Shown in pieces: positions 1 through 6,374 of a DNA stretch of 11,053 nucleotides; position 1 is the stretch's first letter; each line of letters starts with the position of its first letter. This DNA comes from Bacteroidales bacterium UBA3630. Its GTDB lineage: Bacteria; Bacteroidota; Bacteroidia; Bacteroidales; P3. The DNA lies in contig DFLB01000003.1 of the NCBI GenBank assembly GCA_002373995.1, positions 1 to 11,053 of the forward strand, given 5' to 3'. A model generated the notes under the pieces. It saw nothing but the letters and a program-made list of their open reading frames with translations. It was not told the DNA's origin and did not search any database. The translations under genes were made by a program, and so were the position numbers.

Positions 1-290
1 AGGCGGTGGTGGGTCACCACGGCGCACTCTTTAGCGAAGCCCTCGACATGCTCGGCCTCGCGGCTGAGGAAGCTCTTGGGGATGAAGAGGGGGAAATAGG
101 CGTTCTGGTGGCCGGTAGCCTTGAACATGCTGTCGAGCTGGTGCTGCATCTTCTCCCAGATGGCGTAGCCATAGGGTTTGATGACCATGCAGCCGCGCAC
201 GGCGCTCTGCTCGGCGAGGTCGGCGCGCACGACGAGTTCGTTATACCATTCGGAGTAGTTCTCACTGCGTTTAGGAAAATCTTTTGCCAT
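1..290 (-). CDS. proS: Prolyl-tRNA synthetase, 5' end (partial)
   Basis: This is the first 96 codons of a gene that runs off the left edge; it has no stop in the window. The enzyme charges tRNA-Pro with proline in the cytoplasm. The reverse-strand translation begins MAKDFPKRSENYSEWYNELV and continues through SAVRGCMVIKPYGYAIWEKM, YFPLFIPKSFLSREAEHVEG and FAKECAVVTHH. This is the well-known N-terminus of the shorter, archaeal/eukaryote-like ProS, the type used by Bacteroidetes, rather than the longer E. coli type with an editing insertion. The ATG at 290-288 is chosen because the family match starts exactly there. No Shine-Dalgarno site is visible; the preceding bases are A-rich, as is usual in Bacteroidetes. 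It diverges from the 535-1359 gene. The identification rests on remembered family sequence, but the match is long and ungapped. Confidence 0.95.
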   Translation of the reverse strand, partial: MAKDFPKRSENYSEWYNELVVRADLAEQSAVRGCMVIKPYGYAIWEKMQHQLDSMFKATGHQNAYFPLFIPKSFLSREAEHVEGFAKECAVVTHHR

Positions 291-297
291 ATTGAAT

Positions 298-344
298 GTT
301 GATAAGTTGATCGTTGATATGTTGATATGTTGGTGGGTTGATTA
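298..344. repeat. 8-bp tandem repeat (GTTGATAT-type) in the proS leader
   Basis: On the plus strand the units are GTTGATAA, GTTGATC (one base short), GTTGATAT, GTTGATAT, GTTGGTGG and GTTGATTA, a period of 8 bp. The array ends 8 bp from the proS start codon, so in proS mRNA it would appear as repeated ATCAAC motifs immediately 5' of the start. The bases between this array and about 450 hold nothing else that I can identify. Confidence 0.7.
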
Positions 345-466
345 GTTCATTTTATTATCCGCGATTGGCATACACACGAGGTCGCGTCTCTCGGAGGCAT
401 TATTGTGGCAATTGCGGACAATCATATATATTTTTATTCGTGCAAATGCAATAATTTAGATTGTTT

Positions 467-483
467 TCCGTTTAGGAAACGGA
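467..483. other. Perfect 7-bp inverted repeat, possible 5' mRNA hairpin
   Basis: TCCGTTT (467-473) and AAACGGA (477-483) are exact reverse complements separated by AGG. Read on the minus strand, the stem begins 3 bp past the TAATTTTG -7 box, which is about where transcription of proS would start. It could therefore be a 5'-terminal stem-loop of the proS transcript, or a DNA operator overlapping the start site. The sequence alone cannot separate these. Confidence 0.5.
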
Positions 484-486
484 TTG

Positions 487-518
487 CAAAATTACACAAA
501 ATATTGCACATAGAGAAA
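487..518 (-). promoter_or_regulatory. Probable proS promoter (Bacteroidetes type)
   Basis: The minus strand carries TAATTTTG (494 to 487), an exact match to the Bacteroidetes -7 consensus TAnnTTTG. About 20 bp upstream lies TTTC (518 to 515), one base off the -33 consensus TTTG. The predicted start near 480 gives proS a leader of roughly 190 nt. The assignment is from motif match only. Confidence 0.45.
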
Positions 519-534
519 AACTTTCGTCATTGAG

Positions 535-1359
535 ATGAGCAAACGACTGATAATCATAGCATCAATACTACTAACAGCAGGCTCGTTGCACGCGCAAGTG
601 AAAGAAGGGATAGACACGCTGGAGTGCCATATAGTAGGTTTCTCCGTCGGGCTGGCCAATCCCGGTCCCGGGCAGAGCGACATCATAGGCGGAGGCAACA
701 TGCGCGACCTCTATTCCGGCCCCTACCTCGACTTCGGGATAGAGTGGAACTACAAGTACAAGAACAACTTGCTATTGACCTTTGACGCCGACATTTGGTT
801 TGGCACCCAGGGTGGCAGCGACAACCTGCGGCTGCGGACAGAGCGGATGAGCAATGTCTTCACCACGAGCGGTTATGCCATGGGGTGGAACGGTGTCGAC
901 GGAGTGGTGACGGCCTACAACCGCGACATTGCCGTCAGGCCGGGCGTAGGGAAGATCATACCGGTGTCGAAGAAGAACCCCGACTCTGGGATACTGCTGA
1001 AGCTGAGCGGTGGATGGTTCATGCAGAAGACCGTCTTCAACCAAGACTTCGACCGCTCGCCGGTGCCGCAAATCACCGGCGACTATGGCAAGCTGTACGA
1101 CCACCTGCGCAACGGGGTGATACTGACAGAGAGCGTCGGGTTTGTATACATGAGCAACTACTCCACCTACATCAACATCAAGATTTCGTTTGATGTGAGC
1201 CAGTGCTGGAGTTGGTCGTCGCGGCCCTACGTGATGGACGACCTGATGGGGCTCCACGGGGCAGACAAGAACACCTACTTCGACCTGATGTATGGTTTCC
1301 GCCTCACCTGGATGTTCCCCTTCACGGGGAAGACGACGTATGACTACTACTACTATTGA
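535..1359 (+). CDS. Conserved secreted protein, probable outer-membrane beta-barrel
   Basis: The 274-residue product starts with a clear Sec signal peptide: MSKRL, a hydrophobic stretch at residues 5-16, and a likely cleavage after LHA at residue 20. The mature part is rich in aromatic and glycine residues with alternating polar and hydrophobic positions (for example GIEWNYKYKNNLLLTFDADIW and SYMS-like strands around residues 205-220), and it ends in WMFPFTGKTTYDYYYY. An aromatic C-terminal residue is typical of outer-membrane barrels. I infer an outer-membrane protein of a Bacteroidales-specific family; I do not recognise a characterised homologue and assign no function. The ATG at 535 is chosen because it places the signal peptide correctly. 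It diverges from proS and lies upstream of waaA, from which it is separated by a long repeat, so it is probably transcribed separately. Confidence 0.8.
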   Translation: MSKRLIIIASILLTAGSLHAQVKEGIDTLECHIVGFSVGLANPGPGQSDIIGGGNMRDLYSGPYLDFGIEWNYKYKNNLLLTFDADIWFGTQGGSDNLRLRTERMSNVFTTSGYAMGWNGVDGVVTAYNRDIAVRPGVGKIIPVSKKNPDSGILLKLSGGWFMQKTVFNQDFDRSPVPQITGDYGKLYDHLRNGVILTESVGFVYMSNYSTYINIKISFDVSQCWSWSSRPYVMDDLMGLHGADKNTYFDLMYGFRLTWMFPFTGKTTYDYYYY

Positions 1360-1364
1360 TTGAA

Positions 1365-1580
1365 GGAGATAAGGAGGTAAGAAGGTAAGGAGATAAGGAG
1401 ATAAGGAGATAAGAAGGTAAGAAGGTAAGGAGATGAGGAGATAAGGAGATAAGAAGGTAAGAAGGTAAGGAGATGAGGAGATAAGGAGATAAGAAGGTAA
1501 GGAGATAAGGAGGTAAGGAGGTAAGGAGATAAGGAGGTAAGGAGATAAAGAGATAAGAAGGTAAGAAGGGAAGGAGTTAG
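1365..1580. repeat. 8-bp purine-rich tandem repeat with 40-bp higher-order unit
   Basis: Twenty-seven consecutive 8-bp units run without a break from 1365, mostly GGAGATAA, GAAGGTAA and GGAGGTAA, with GGAGATGA and a few variants. Units at 1397-1436 and 1437-1476 form an exact 40-bp higher-order repeat (GGAGATAA twice, GAAGGTAA twice, GGAGATGA once), and its first three units recur at 1477-1500. Because 8 is not a multiple of 3, TAA or TGA falls in all three plus-strand frames, so ribosomes leaving the upstream gene would stop here. Units also contain AAGGAGGT, a perfect Shine-Dalgarno match, although Bacteroidetes seldom rely on that signal. Together with the 9-bp array that follows, it fills almost all of the 309-bp spacer 1360-1668; there is no other gene in it. 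Confidence 0.9.
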
Positions 1581-1634
1581 AGAAGTTAAAGGAGTTAGAG
1601 GAGTTTAAGAAGTTTAGGGAGTTTAGGGAGGGGG
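1581..1634. repeat. 9-bp tandem repeat continuing the 8-bp array
   Basis: At 1581 the period changes from 8 to 9 bp: AGAAGTTAA, AGGAGTTAG, AGGAGTTTA, AGAAGTTTA, GGGAGTTTA, GGGAGGGGG. The change follows a unit GGAGTTAG that still fits the 8-bp phase, so the second array seems to have grown from the edge of the first by gain of one base. The last copy ends 34 bp before the waaA start. Just after it, TAGATTTT (1639-1646) is one base off a TAnnTTTG -7 box and could serve waaA, but no -33 partner is evident. Confidence 0.8.
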
Positions 1635-1668
1635 AAGGTAGATTTTTTTAAATGCCAAGATAACAGCA

Positions 1669-2904
1669 ATGAGATTTTTATACACCATCGGGATTTGGTT
1701 TTACAGGCTGGGGATACTGTTGGCGGCGCTGTTCGGGCACGAGAAGGCGCGGAAGATGGTTTGCGGCTGGAAGAAGTGGCGCGGGGAGCGCAAAGGATGG
1801 CAAGCCGGAGGGGAGGTGGCATGGTTTCATGCGGCGAGTTTAGGGGAATTCGAGCAGGCGCGTCCTGTGCTGGAAGAATACCGGCGGCGGCACCCCGAGA
1901 GCCGCGTTGTGCTGACCTTCTTCTCGCCCTCGGGCTATGAGGTGCGCAAGCACTATGCACAGGCCGACGCCGTGCTGTACCTGCCGCCCGACCTGCCCGG
2001 GGAGGTGCGGCGATTTGTCGACACCTACCGTCCGACGATAGCCTTCTTCGTCAAGTATGAATTCTGGTACAACTGCCTTGGAGAATTGCGCCGGCGCGGG
2101 GTACCGACATACTACTTCTCTGTCATCCTGCGGCCGCAGCAGTACCTGTTCCGCTGGTATGGGAGATGGTTTCTGCGCGAGTTGCGGCGCAGCACGCGCC
2201 ACATCTTTGTGCAGAACGAAGAGAGCCTGAGTCTGCTGAGAAACAGCGGCATAGCGCACTGTTCGATAGCCGGCGACACGCGCTTCGACCGCGTGCACCA
2301 GATAGCCGAAGCCGCCGAGAGCGACGCCGTGGCGGAGCAGTTTCTTGCGGGTTACGAAGGCCCCGTCGTGGTGGCCGGCAGCACGTGGCCGCCCGACGAG
2401 GAGCTGATTTCGGAATTGAGAATTGAGAATTCGGAATTGAGAATAATACTGGCGCCGCACGTCATCAGCGAGGAGCACCTGAAACAGATTGAGGCGGTTT
2501 TTCCCGACAGCGTCAGGTACTCCCAGCTGAGAGCCCAGCACGGAGGAGACGGCAAGGGGGTGCTGATCATCGACAACATAGGGCTGCTGTCGAAGCTATA
2601 CCGCTATGCCACGGTAGCCTATATCGGCGGGGGCTTCGGAGTGGGCATACACAACATACTGGAAGCCGTCACCTTTGGCAAGCCGGTCCTCTTCGGGCCC
2701 AACTATCGCAAATTCAAGGAAGCGTGCGACATCATAGACTGCGGCGGCGGTTACTGCCACCACGATGCCAACGAGTTGACGCACAACCTTGCCGCCCTGC
2801 TTGGCGACCCCACGGCGAGAGCGCGCGCCTCGCAAGCCTGCCTTGACTACATGAACGCCAACCTTGGCAGCACTGAGCTAATAATGAACAAGATTGAAGA
2901 ATAA
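1669..2904 (+). CDS. waaA: 3-deoxy-D-manno-octulosonic acid (Kdo) transferase
   Basis: The 411-residue protein transfers Kdo from CMP-Kdo to the lipid A precursor at the inner face of the cytoplasmic membrane, the first step of LPS core assembly. Residues 3-22 form the N-terminal membrane anchor. HAASLGEFEQ (54-63) carries the conserved Glu60 that corresponds to the general base of the family; TFFSPSGYE (83-91), KYEFWYN (129-135) and GDTRFDRV (202-209) are further family signatures. The C-terminal GT-B nucleotide-binding domain has GGGFGVGIHNILEA (320-333) and FGPNYRKF (342-349). Length is normal for the family. The ATG at 1669 gives the membrane anchor. The gene overlaps the next one by 11 bp. 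An oddity is the in-frame repeat around residues 248-260, described separately. Identification is confident from the motifs. Confidence 0.95.
   Translation: MRFLYTIGIWFYRLGILLAALFGHEKARKMVCGWKKWRGERKGWQAGGEVAWFHAASLGEFEQARPVLEEYRRRHPESRVVLTFFSPSGYEVRKHYAQADAVLYLPPDLPGEVRRFVDTYRPTIAFFVKYEFWYNCLGELRRRGVPTYYFSVILRPQQYLFRWYGRWFLRELRRSTRHIFVQNEESLSLLRNSGIAHCSIAGDTRFDRVHQIAEAAESDAVAEQFLAGYEGPVVVAGSTWPPDEELISELRIENSELRIILAPHVISEEHLKQIEAVFPDSVRYSQLRAQHGGDGKGVLIIDNIGLLSKLYRYATVAYIGGGFGVGIHNILEAVTFGKPVLFGPNYRKFKEACDIIDCGGGYCHHDANELTHNLAALLGDPTARARASQACLDYMNANLGSTELIMNKIEE
2413..2447 (+). repeat. 7-bp / 21-bp repeat inside waaA
   Basis: Units GAATTGA, GAATTGA, GAATTCG, GAATTGA, GAATAAT follow each other at a 7-bp period. 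A 14-base string (TCGGAATTGAGAAT) occurs at 2410 and again at 2431, exactly 21 bp apart, so three units make seven codons and the reading frame is kept. The encoded residues are SELRIEN then SELRII (248-260), in the stretch before the strand ILAPHVI (260-266) of the C-terminal domain. The unit resembles intergenic simple repeats known to me from other Bacteroidales genomes, not ordinary waaA coding sequence. Confidence 0.7.
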
Positions 2905-5251
2905 GCTTCGACATATCATACTGACACTCATAGGCACGCTGCTCTTCACGTCGTGCTACACCTACCGCTACGTGCCGGAAGGGGAGCATGTGCTCTACCA
3001 CAACGAGCTGAGCGTCAGCATGAGCGACAGCAGCGAGGTGACGCCGGCCGTCAGAGACGCCGTCAAAGACGCGCACACCTACTACCTTCAGAAGCCCAAT
3101 GCCAAGCTACTTGGCATCAAGCCGTTGCGCTTCAGCATGTCGATTTACGGCATTGCCAATCCGAAGGACAAGACCATTGTAGGCAACTACTTCCGGCGCT
3201 TGGGGCAGGCGCCGGTCATCTATGACCCCGAGAGGGCAGCGCGGACGGCCACCCAGCTGGAGCGGCTGATGCAAAGCAAGGGATGCTTCAAGACGACGGT
3301 GCGCTACGACACATTGAAGCTCACGCGGCACAACATCACGATAGGCTACCACATCGAGGCGTCGCCGCGCTACCTAATCGACGAGGTGGTGTACCACACG
3401 GCGGACCGCAAGGTGGACAGCCTGCTGACGCTCTGGAGCGGCGACTCGCGTGTGCGCGCCGGGGATGCCTACGACCAAGACAACCTTGCCGCCGAGCGGG
3501 TGAGGATAGTCAACAACCTGCGCGAGGCAGGCTACTACCACGCCACGAGCGACCTGGTGAGTTTCCTGGTTGACACCACCTACAGCACGACGCACCTGAG
3601 CATTGACATCAACGTAGACAGCCGTGCGCTGCAGGTCTACCACATCAACAACATCTATGTCTATCCCAACTCGACGGCTGGGAGCCGACACGACACGCTG
3701 ATCTACAACTACCCCACCACGCGGAGGAGCGTTGACTTCAAGTTCATCTACTCGGAGCCCATGACGCTGAGTCCGAAGACCATCAGCCGAGCGCTGATGC
3801 TGTTTCCGGGCATGACATACCGGCCGCGCTACATCAACAACACGTACAACTCGCTGCTGTCGCTGCGCAACTTCAAGTATATCAACATAGAGTTCACGGA
3901 GTCGCCGTCGTCGAGCGACACGTTGCCGCTGGTGGATGCGCATGTGAGGCTGATACGGACCACGGAGCAACGGCTGGCGCTGTCGCTTGAGCTTACGAAC
4001 GCTTCGCCGATAGGCACTGTAGACAGCAGCAACTTCTTCCTGGGAGGCAACCTGGGTGTAGAGACCTCGCTTGAATACCAGCACAAGAACCTTTTTGGCG
4101 GGGCCGAGCTGCTGCGCATCAAAGGGTCGCTGCTATTGGAGTTGCCCAAGATCAACCTTGGCAGCGCGGCCGGCAGTCTGCACGACGATTTTTCGGCCTT
4201 TGAAGCGGGATTGGAAGCCACGCTCGACATGCCAGTCTTTCTTATCCCGTACTCGTCGCGGTTGGTGTGGCAGAGGATCAAGCCGCACACCCTTTTCACC
4301 CTTGGGGGCAGCTACCAGTATCGCTACTACTTTGAGCGCATACTGGCCAATGTATCCTACGGTTACAGCTGGAGCCACTCGCGGCAGGCTGCCAACCAGT
4401 TGCTGCCCATCGAGCTCACATTTGTGCGGATGCTGTCGCTCGACGAGACCTTTGCCAACCGGCTGCTGAGCATCAGCGACTTGCGGATGAAGTACCAGTA
4501 CAGCAGCCACTTCATCATGGATGCGCGCTATGACTACACGTACAGCAACCAGCAGTACGGGACGCGGCGCAATTTCAATGCGCTGCACCTGAGCGCCGAG
4601 AGTGCCGGCAATGTGCTGGCGTTGATAGGCAGCTCGGTAGCGGCGCCGGAGGACGACAACGGATACATGCAGATACTGGGGGTGCCTTTTTCGCAGTACC
4701 TGCGCTTCAGCGGCGAGTGGACGCGATACTGGTACATAGGGAAGCGGAGCACTTTTGTGCAGCGGTTGCTTGTAGGAGTCGGTCTGCCGTATGGCAACTC
4801 GATAGCGATGCCTTACGAAAAGAGTTTCTTCGGTGGCGGGCCGACGACGATGCGAGCCTGGCAGCTGCGGCGGTTAGGGCCGGGCAGCTATGCCGCCGGG
4901 GGCGACATGCTGGAGAGGGTGGGCGACCTGCAGATTGTGCTGAACCTTGAGGGGCGGTTTCCGATAGTGAGCATTGTGGAGGGGGCCTTGTTTGCCGACA
5001 TCGGCAATGTGTGGCTACTGAACCCGAGCGAGGACTACAGCGGCGGGCATATCAAATGGAACAGCATCCCCTCAGAGCTTGCCGCGGGCATAGGGTTGGG
5101 GGTCCGCGTCAATGTGTCGATTGCGACGCTGCGCGTTGATTTTGCGCTGCCGGTCTACGACCCTGGCTATGCTACGGAGTTGCGCTGGCGGCCAGCGCAT
5201 TGGAAGTTTAACCAGATAGTTACCAATTTTGGGATCAATTATCCGTTCTGA
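2894..5251 (+). CDS. Omp85-family outer-membrane assembly lipoprotein (TamL-like)
   Basis: The 785-residue product begins with a lipoprotein signal peptide, MKNKLRHIIL to LLFTSC, with the lipidated Cys at residue 21. POTRA-like segments follow, for example residues 190-230 (DNLAAERVRIVNNLREAGYY) and 306-335 (LLSLRNFKYINIEF). The C-terminal half is a 16-stranded-type barrel (bacterial surface antigen/D15 family) ending in aromatic Phe785. The loop-6 signature appears as FFGGGPTTMRAW, with the conserved Arg at 654; the usual R-G-F/W is here R-A-W. A barrel with a lipidated N-terminus matches TamL, the Bacteroidetes form of TamA, which works with TamB in envelope biogenesis; no tamB is present in the window. 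The start is TTG at 2894: an in-frame TGA at 2885 rules out anything earlier, and the next Met (residue 43) would lose the signal peptide. The 11-bp overlap with waaA suggests translational coupling. Confidence 0.88.
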   Translation: MKNKLRHIILTLIGTLLFTSCYTYRYVPEGEHVLYHNELSVSMSDSSEVTPAVRDAVKDAHTYYLQKPNAKLLGIKPLRFSMSIYGIANPKDKTIVGNYFRRLGQAPVIYDPERAARTATQLERLMQSKGCFKTTVRYDTLKLTRHNITIGYHIEASPRYLIDEVVYHTADRKVDSLLTLWSGDSRVRAGDAYDQDNLAAERVRIVNNLREAGYYHATSDLVSFLVDTTYSTTHLSIDINVDSRALQVYHINNIYVYPNSTAGSRHDTLIYNYPTTRRSVDFKFIYSEPMTLSPKTISRALMLFPGMTYRPRYINNTYNSLLSLRNFKYINIEFTESPSSSDTLPLVDAHVRLIRTTEQRLALSLELTNASPIGTVDSSNFFLGGNLGVETSLEYQHKNLFGGAELLRIKGSLLLELPKINLGSAAGSLHDDFSAFEAGLEATLDMPVFLIPYSSRLVWQRIKPHTLFTLGGSYQYRYYFERILANVSYGYSWSHSRQAANQLLPIELTFVRMLSLDETFANRLLSISDLRMKYQYSSHFIMDARYDYTYSNQQYGTRRNFNALHLSAESAGNVLALIGSSVAAPEDDNGYMQILGVPFSQYLRFSGEWTRYWYIGKRSTFVQRLLVGVGLPYGNSIAMPYEKSFFGGGPTTMRAWQLRRLGPGSYAAGGDMLERVGDLQIVLNLEGRFPIVSIVEGALFADIGNVWLLNPSEDYSGGHIKWNSIPSELAAGIGLGVRVNVSIATLRVDFALPVYDPGYATELRWRPAHWKFNQIVTNFGINYPF

Positions 5252-5261
5252 TGTGGGGGGT

Positions 5262-5315
5262 ATGGGGTTGATGGGTTTAATGGGGGTGATGGGTTTAATG
5301 GGTTTAATGGGGTGT
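5262..5315. repeat. 9-bp G-rich tandem repeat (ATGGGTTTA) upstream of the EamA gene
   Basis: Units ATGGGGTTG, ATGGGTTTA, ATGGGGGTG, ATGGGTTTA, ATGGGTTTA and ATGGGGTGT run from 5262 to 5315. Counting GGGGGG at 5255, there are eight G-tracts of three or more on the plus strand with loops of 3 to 6 bases, which fits the usual G-quadruplex pattern. The array ends 11 bp before the start codon of the EamA gene. With a 9-bp period one frame stays open, and the in-frame ATGs lead to a TGA at 5328-5330 that overlaps that start codon. Confidence 0.85.
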
Positions 5316-5326
5316 GATTTAGCTAA

Positions 5327-6259
5327 ATGAGAAACAGAAGACTGCTTACATACGTGCTGATTACGGCCTCGGTTGTGTTCTGGGGGATCAGTTTTATCAT
5401 GACCAAGGAGCTCTTCCTCAGCGAGGAGCAGATGACTGTCACGGTGCTTATCACGATACGGTTGGCAATAGCTTCGGCGGTGATGATACCGCTGCTGGCC
5501 CTCACGCGGCAGCTGCAACGCATTCGACGCGAGGATGTCAAGTGGTTCTTGCTGCTGGCTTTGTGCGAGCCGTTTATCTACCACCTGTGCGAGACCAACG
5601 GGGTGCGGCTGGTCAGCGGGTCGCTGGCGTCAGTGATTATTGCAACGATACCGCTTTTTGTGCCCTTCGGCATGTGGGCTGCCTATCGGCAAAGGTTGCG
5701 GATGCCGCTGCTGGTGGGTATAGTGTTGTCGCTGGCGGGCGTTTTCATCATGCTGCTGGGGGGCGAGGGGCTGAGCGGCAACCTGCAGGGGTTGCTTTTC
5801 TTGGGCGGCGCGGTGGTGATAGCGGTGGTATACACGTTGCTGCTGGTCAAGGTGGTAGACCACTATTCCCCATTGGTTGTCACGACGTGGCAGAACGTCA
5901 TTGGGTTGGCATACTTTTTGCCGCTGATGCTGGTGTTTGACGGCGATACGCTGCCGATGCTCTCGTGGAGTCCCAAGATGCTGGGGCTGTTGATGGTGTT
6001 GGGGTTGTTTTGTTCGACGCTGGCGTATGCTGGATACAACTACGGGGTGAGGAACCTGGGGGCTTCGGAGGCGTGTATTTTCAACAATGCCATCCCTATT
6101 TTTTCGCTGATAGCGGCCATTGCCATAGGTCAGGAGGAGTTTAGCTGGAGCAAGGCTGTGGGCGTGGTGGTGGTTATTGCCGGTGTGGTGATAGCGCAGC
6201 TGCCGTCGAGACAGCGGGGGAGTTTTGAGGGGAGTGAAGGGGGAGTGAAGGGGGAGTGA
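5327..6259 (+). CDS. EamA-family (drug/metabolite superfamily) membrane transporter
   Basis: The 310-residue protein is highly hydrophobic, with about ten membrane segments: roughly 9-29, 38-60, 72-90, 98-118, 127-145, 154-174, 185-204, 217-237, 249-268 and 276-292. It shows the two-fold repeat of EamA proteins, with VVFWGISFIMTK in the first half and the GYNYGVRNLGASEACIFNNAIPIFS segment (236-260) in the second. Members export amino acids, nucleotides or other metabolites; the substrate here cannot be deduced. The ATG at 5327 immediately precedes the first helix. The last 13 residues (GSFEGSEGGVKGE) are not a conserved part of the fold: they are encoded by the start of the 11-bp G-rich repeat, and the stop TGA (6257-6259) is itself a repeat element. 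It lies 75 bp after the TamL-like gene and converges with the minus-strand phosphoesterase gene. Confidence 0.9.
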   Translation: MRNRRLLTYVLITASVVFWGISFIMTKELFLSEEQMTVTVLITIRLAIASAVMIPLLALTRQLQRIRREDVKWFLLLALCEPFIYHLCETNGVRLVSGSLASVIIATIPLFVPFGMWAAYRQRLRMPLLVGIVLSLAGVFIMLLGGEGLSGNLQGLLFLGGAVVIAVVYTLLLVKVVDHYSPLVVTTWQNVIGLAYFLPLMLVFDGDTLPMLSWSPKMLGLLMVLGLFCSTLAYAGYNYGVRNLGASEACIFNNAIPIFSLIAAIAIGQEEFSWSKAVGVVVVIAGVVIAQLPSRQRGSFEGSEGGVKGE

Positions 6260-6281
6260 AAGGGGAGTGAAAGGGGAGTGA
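6229..6281. repeat. 11-bp G-rich tandem repeat across the EamA stop codon
   Basis: Units GGGGAGTGAA, GGGGGAGTGAA, GGGGGAGTGAA, AGGGGAGTGAA and AGGGGAGTGA repeat at about 11 bp. G-tracts of four or five bases at 6229, 6239, 6250, 6262, 6273 and 6283 are spaced by 6 to 7 bases, a strong G-quadruplex pattern on the coding strand. Every unit carries TGA; the third one, in frame, is the EamA gene stop. Confidence 0.88.
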
Positions 6282-6309
6282 TGGGGACGATAGTATTGTT
6301 GGCGGGGGT

Positions 6310-6374
6310 GGTATGCCTATGGTATGCTTAGGATATGCTTAGGATGAACTTAGGATATGCTTAGGATGAGCTTA
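6310..6374. repeat. 11-bp tandem repeat (GGATATGCTTA) across the phosphoesterase stop codon
   Basis: GGTATGCCTAT, GGTATGCTTA (10 bp), GGATATGCTTA, GGATGAACTTA, GGATATGCTTA and GGATGAGCTTA follow one another. A slightly longer double period is visible because GGATATGCTTA and GGATGA-CTTA alternate. The final TTA (6372-6374) is, on the minus strand, the TAA stop of the phosphoesterase gene. The whole 112-bp convergent spacer 6260-6371 therefore consists mainly of two unrelated 11-bp arrays. No hairpin terminator with a U-run was found in it. Confidence 0.85.

Noticed and set aside
1365..1634. Array considered as a CRISPR
   Set aside because: Units are contiguous 8-9 bp copies without unique spacers, and there are no cas genes nearby.
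1840..2541. 233-codon open frame on the minus strand within waaA
   Set aside because: The plus-strand frame has all Kdo transferase motifs; the reverse frame has none.
3374..4084. 236-codon open frame on the minus strand within the TamL-like gene
   Set aside because: It has an Arg/Val/Gln-rich composition without motifs or a plausible start context; it is a reverse-strand shadow of the real gene.
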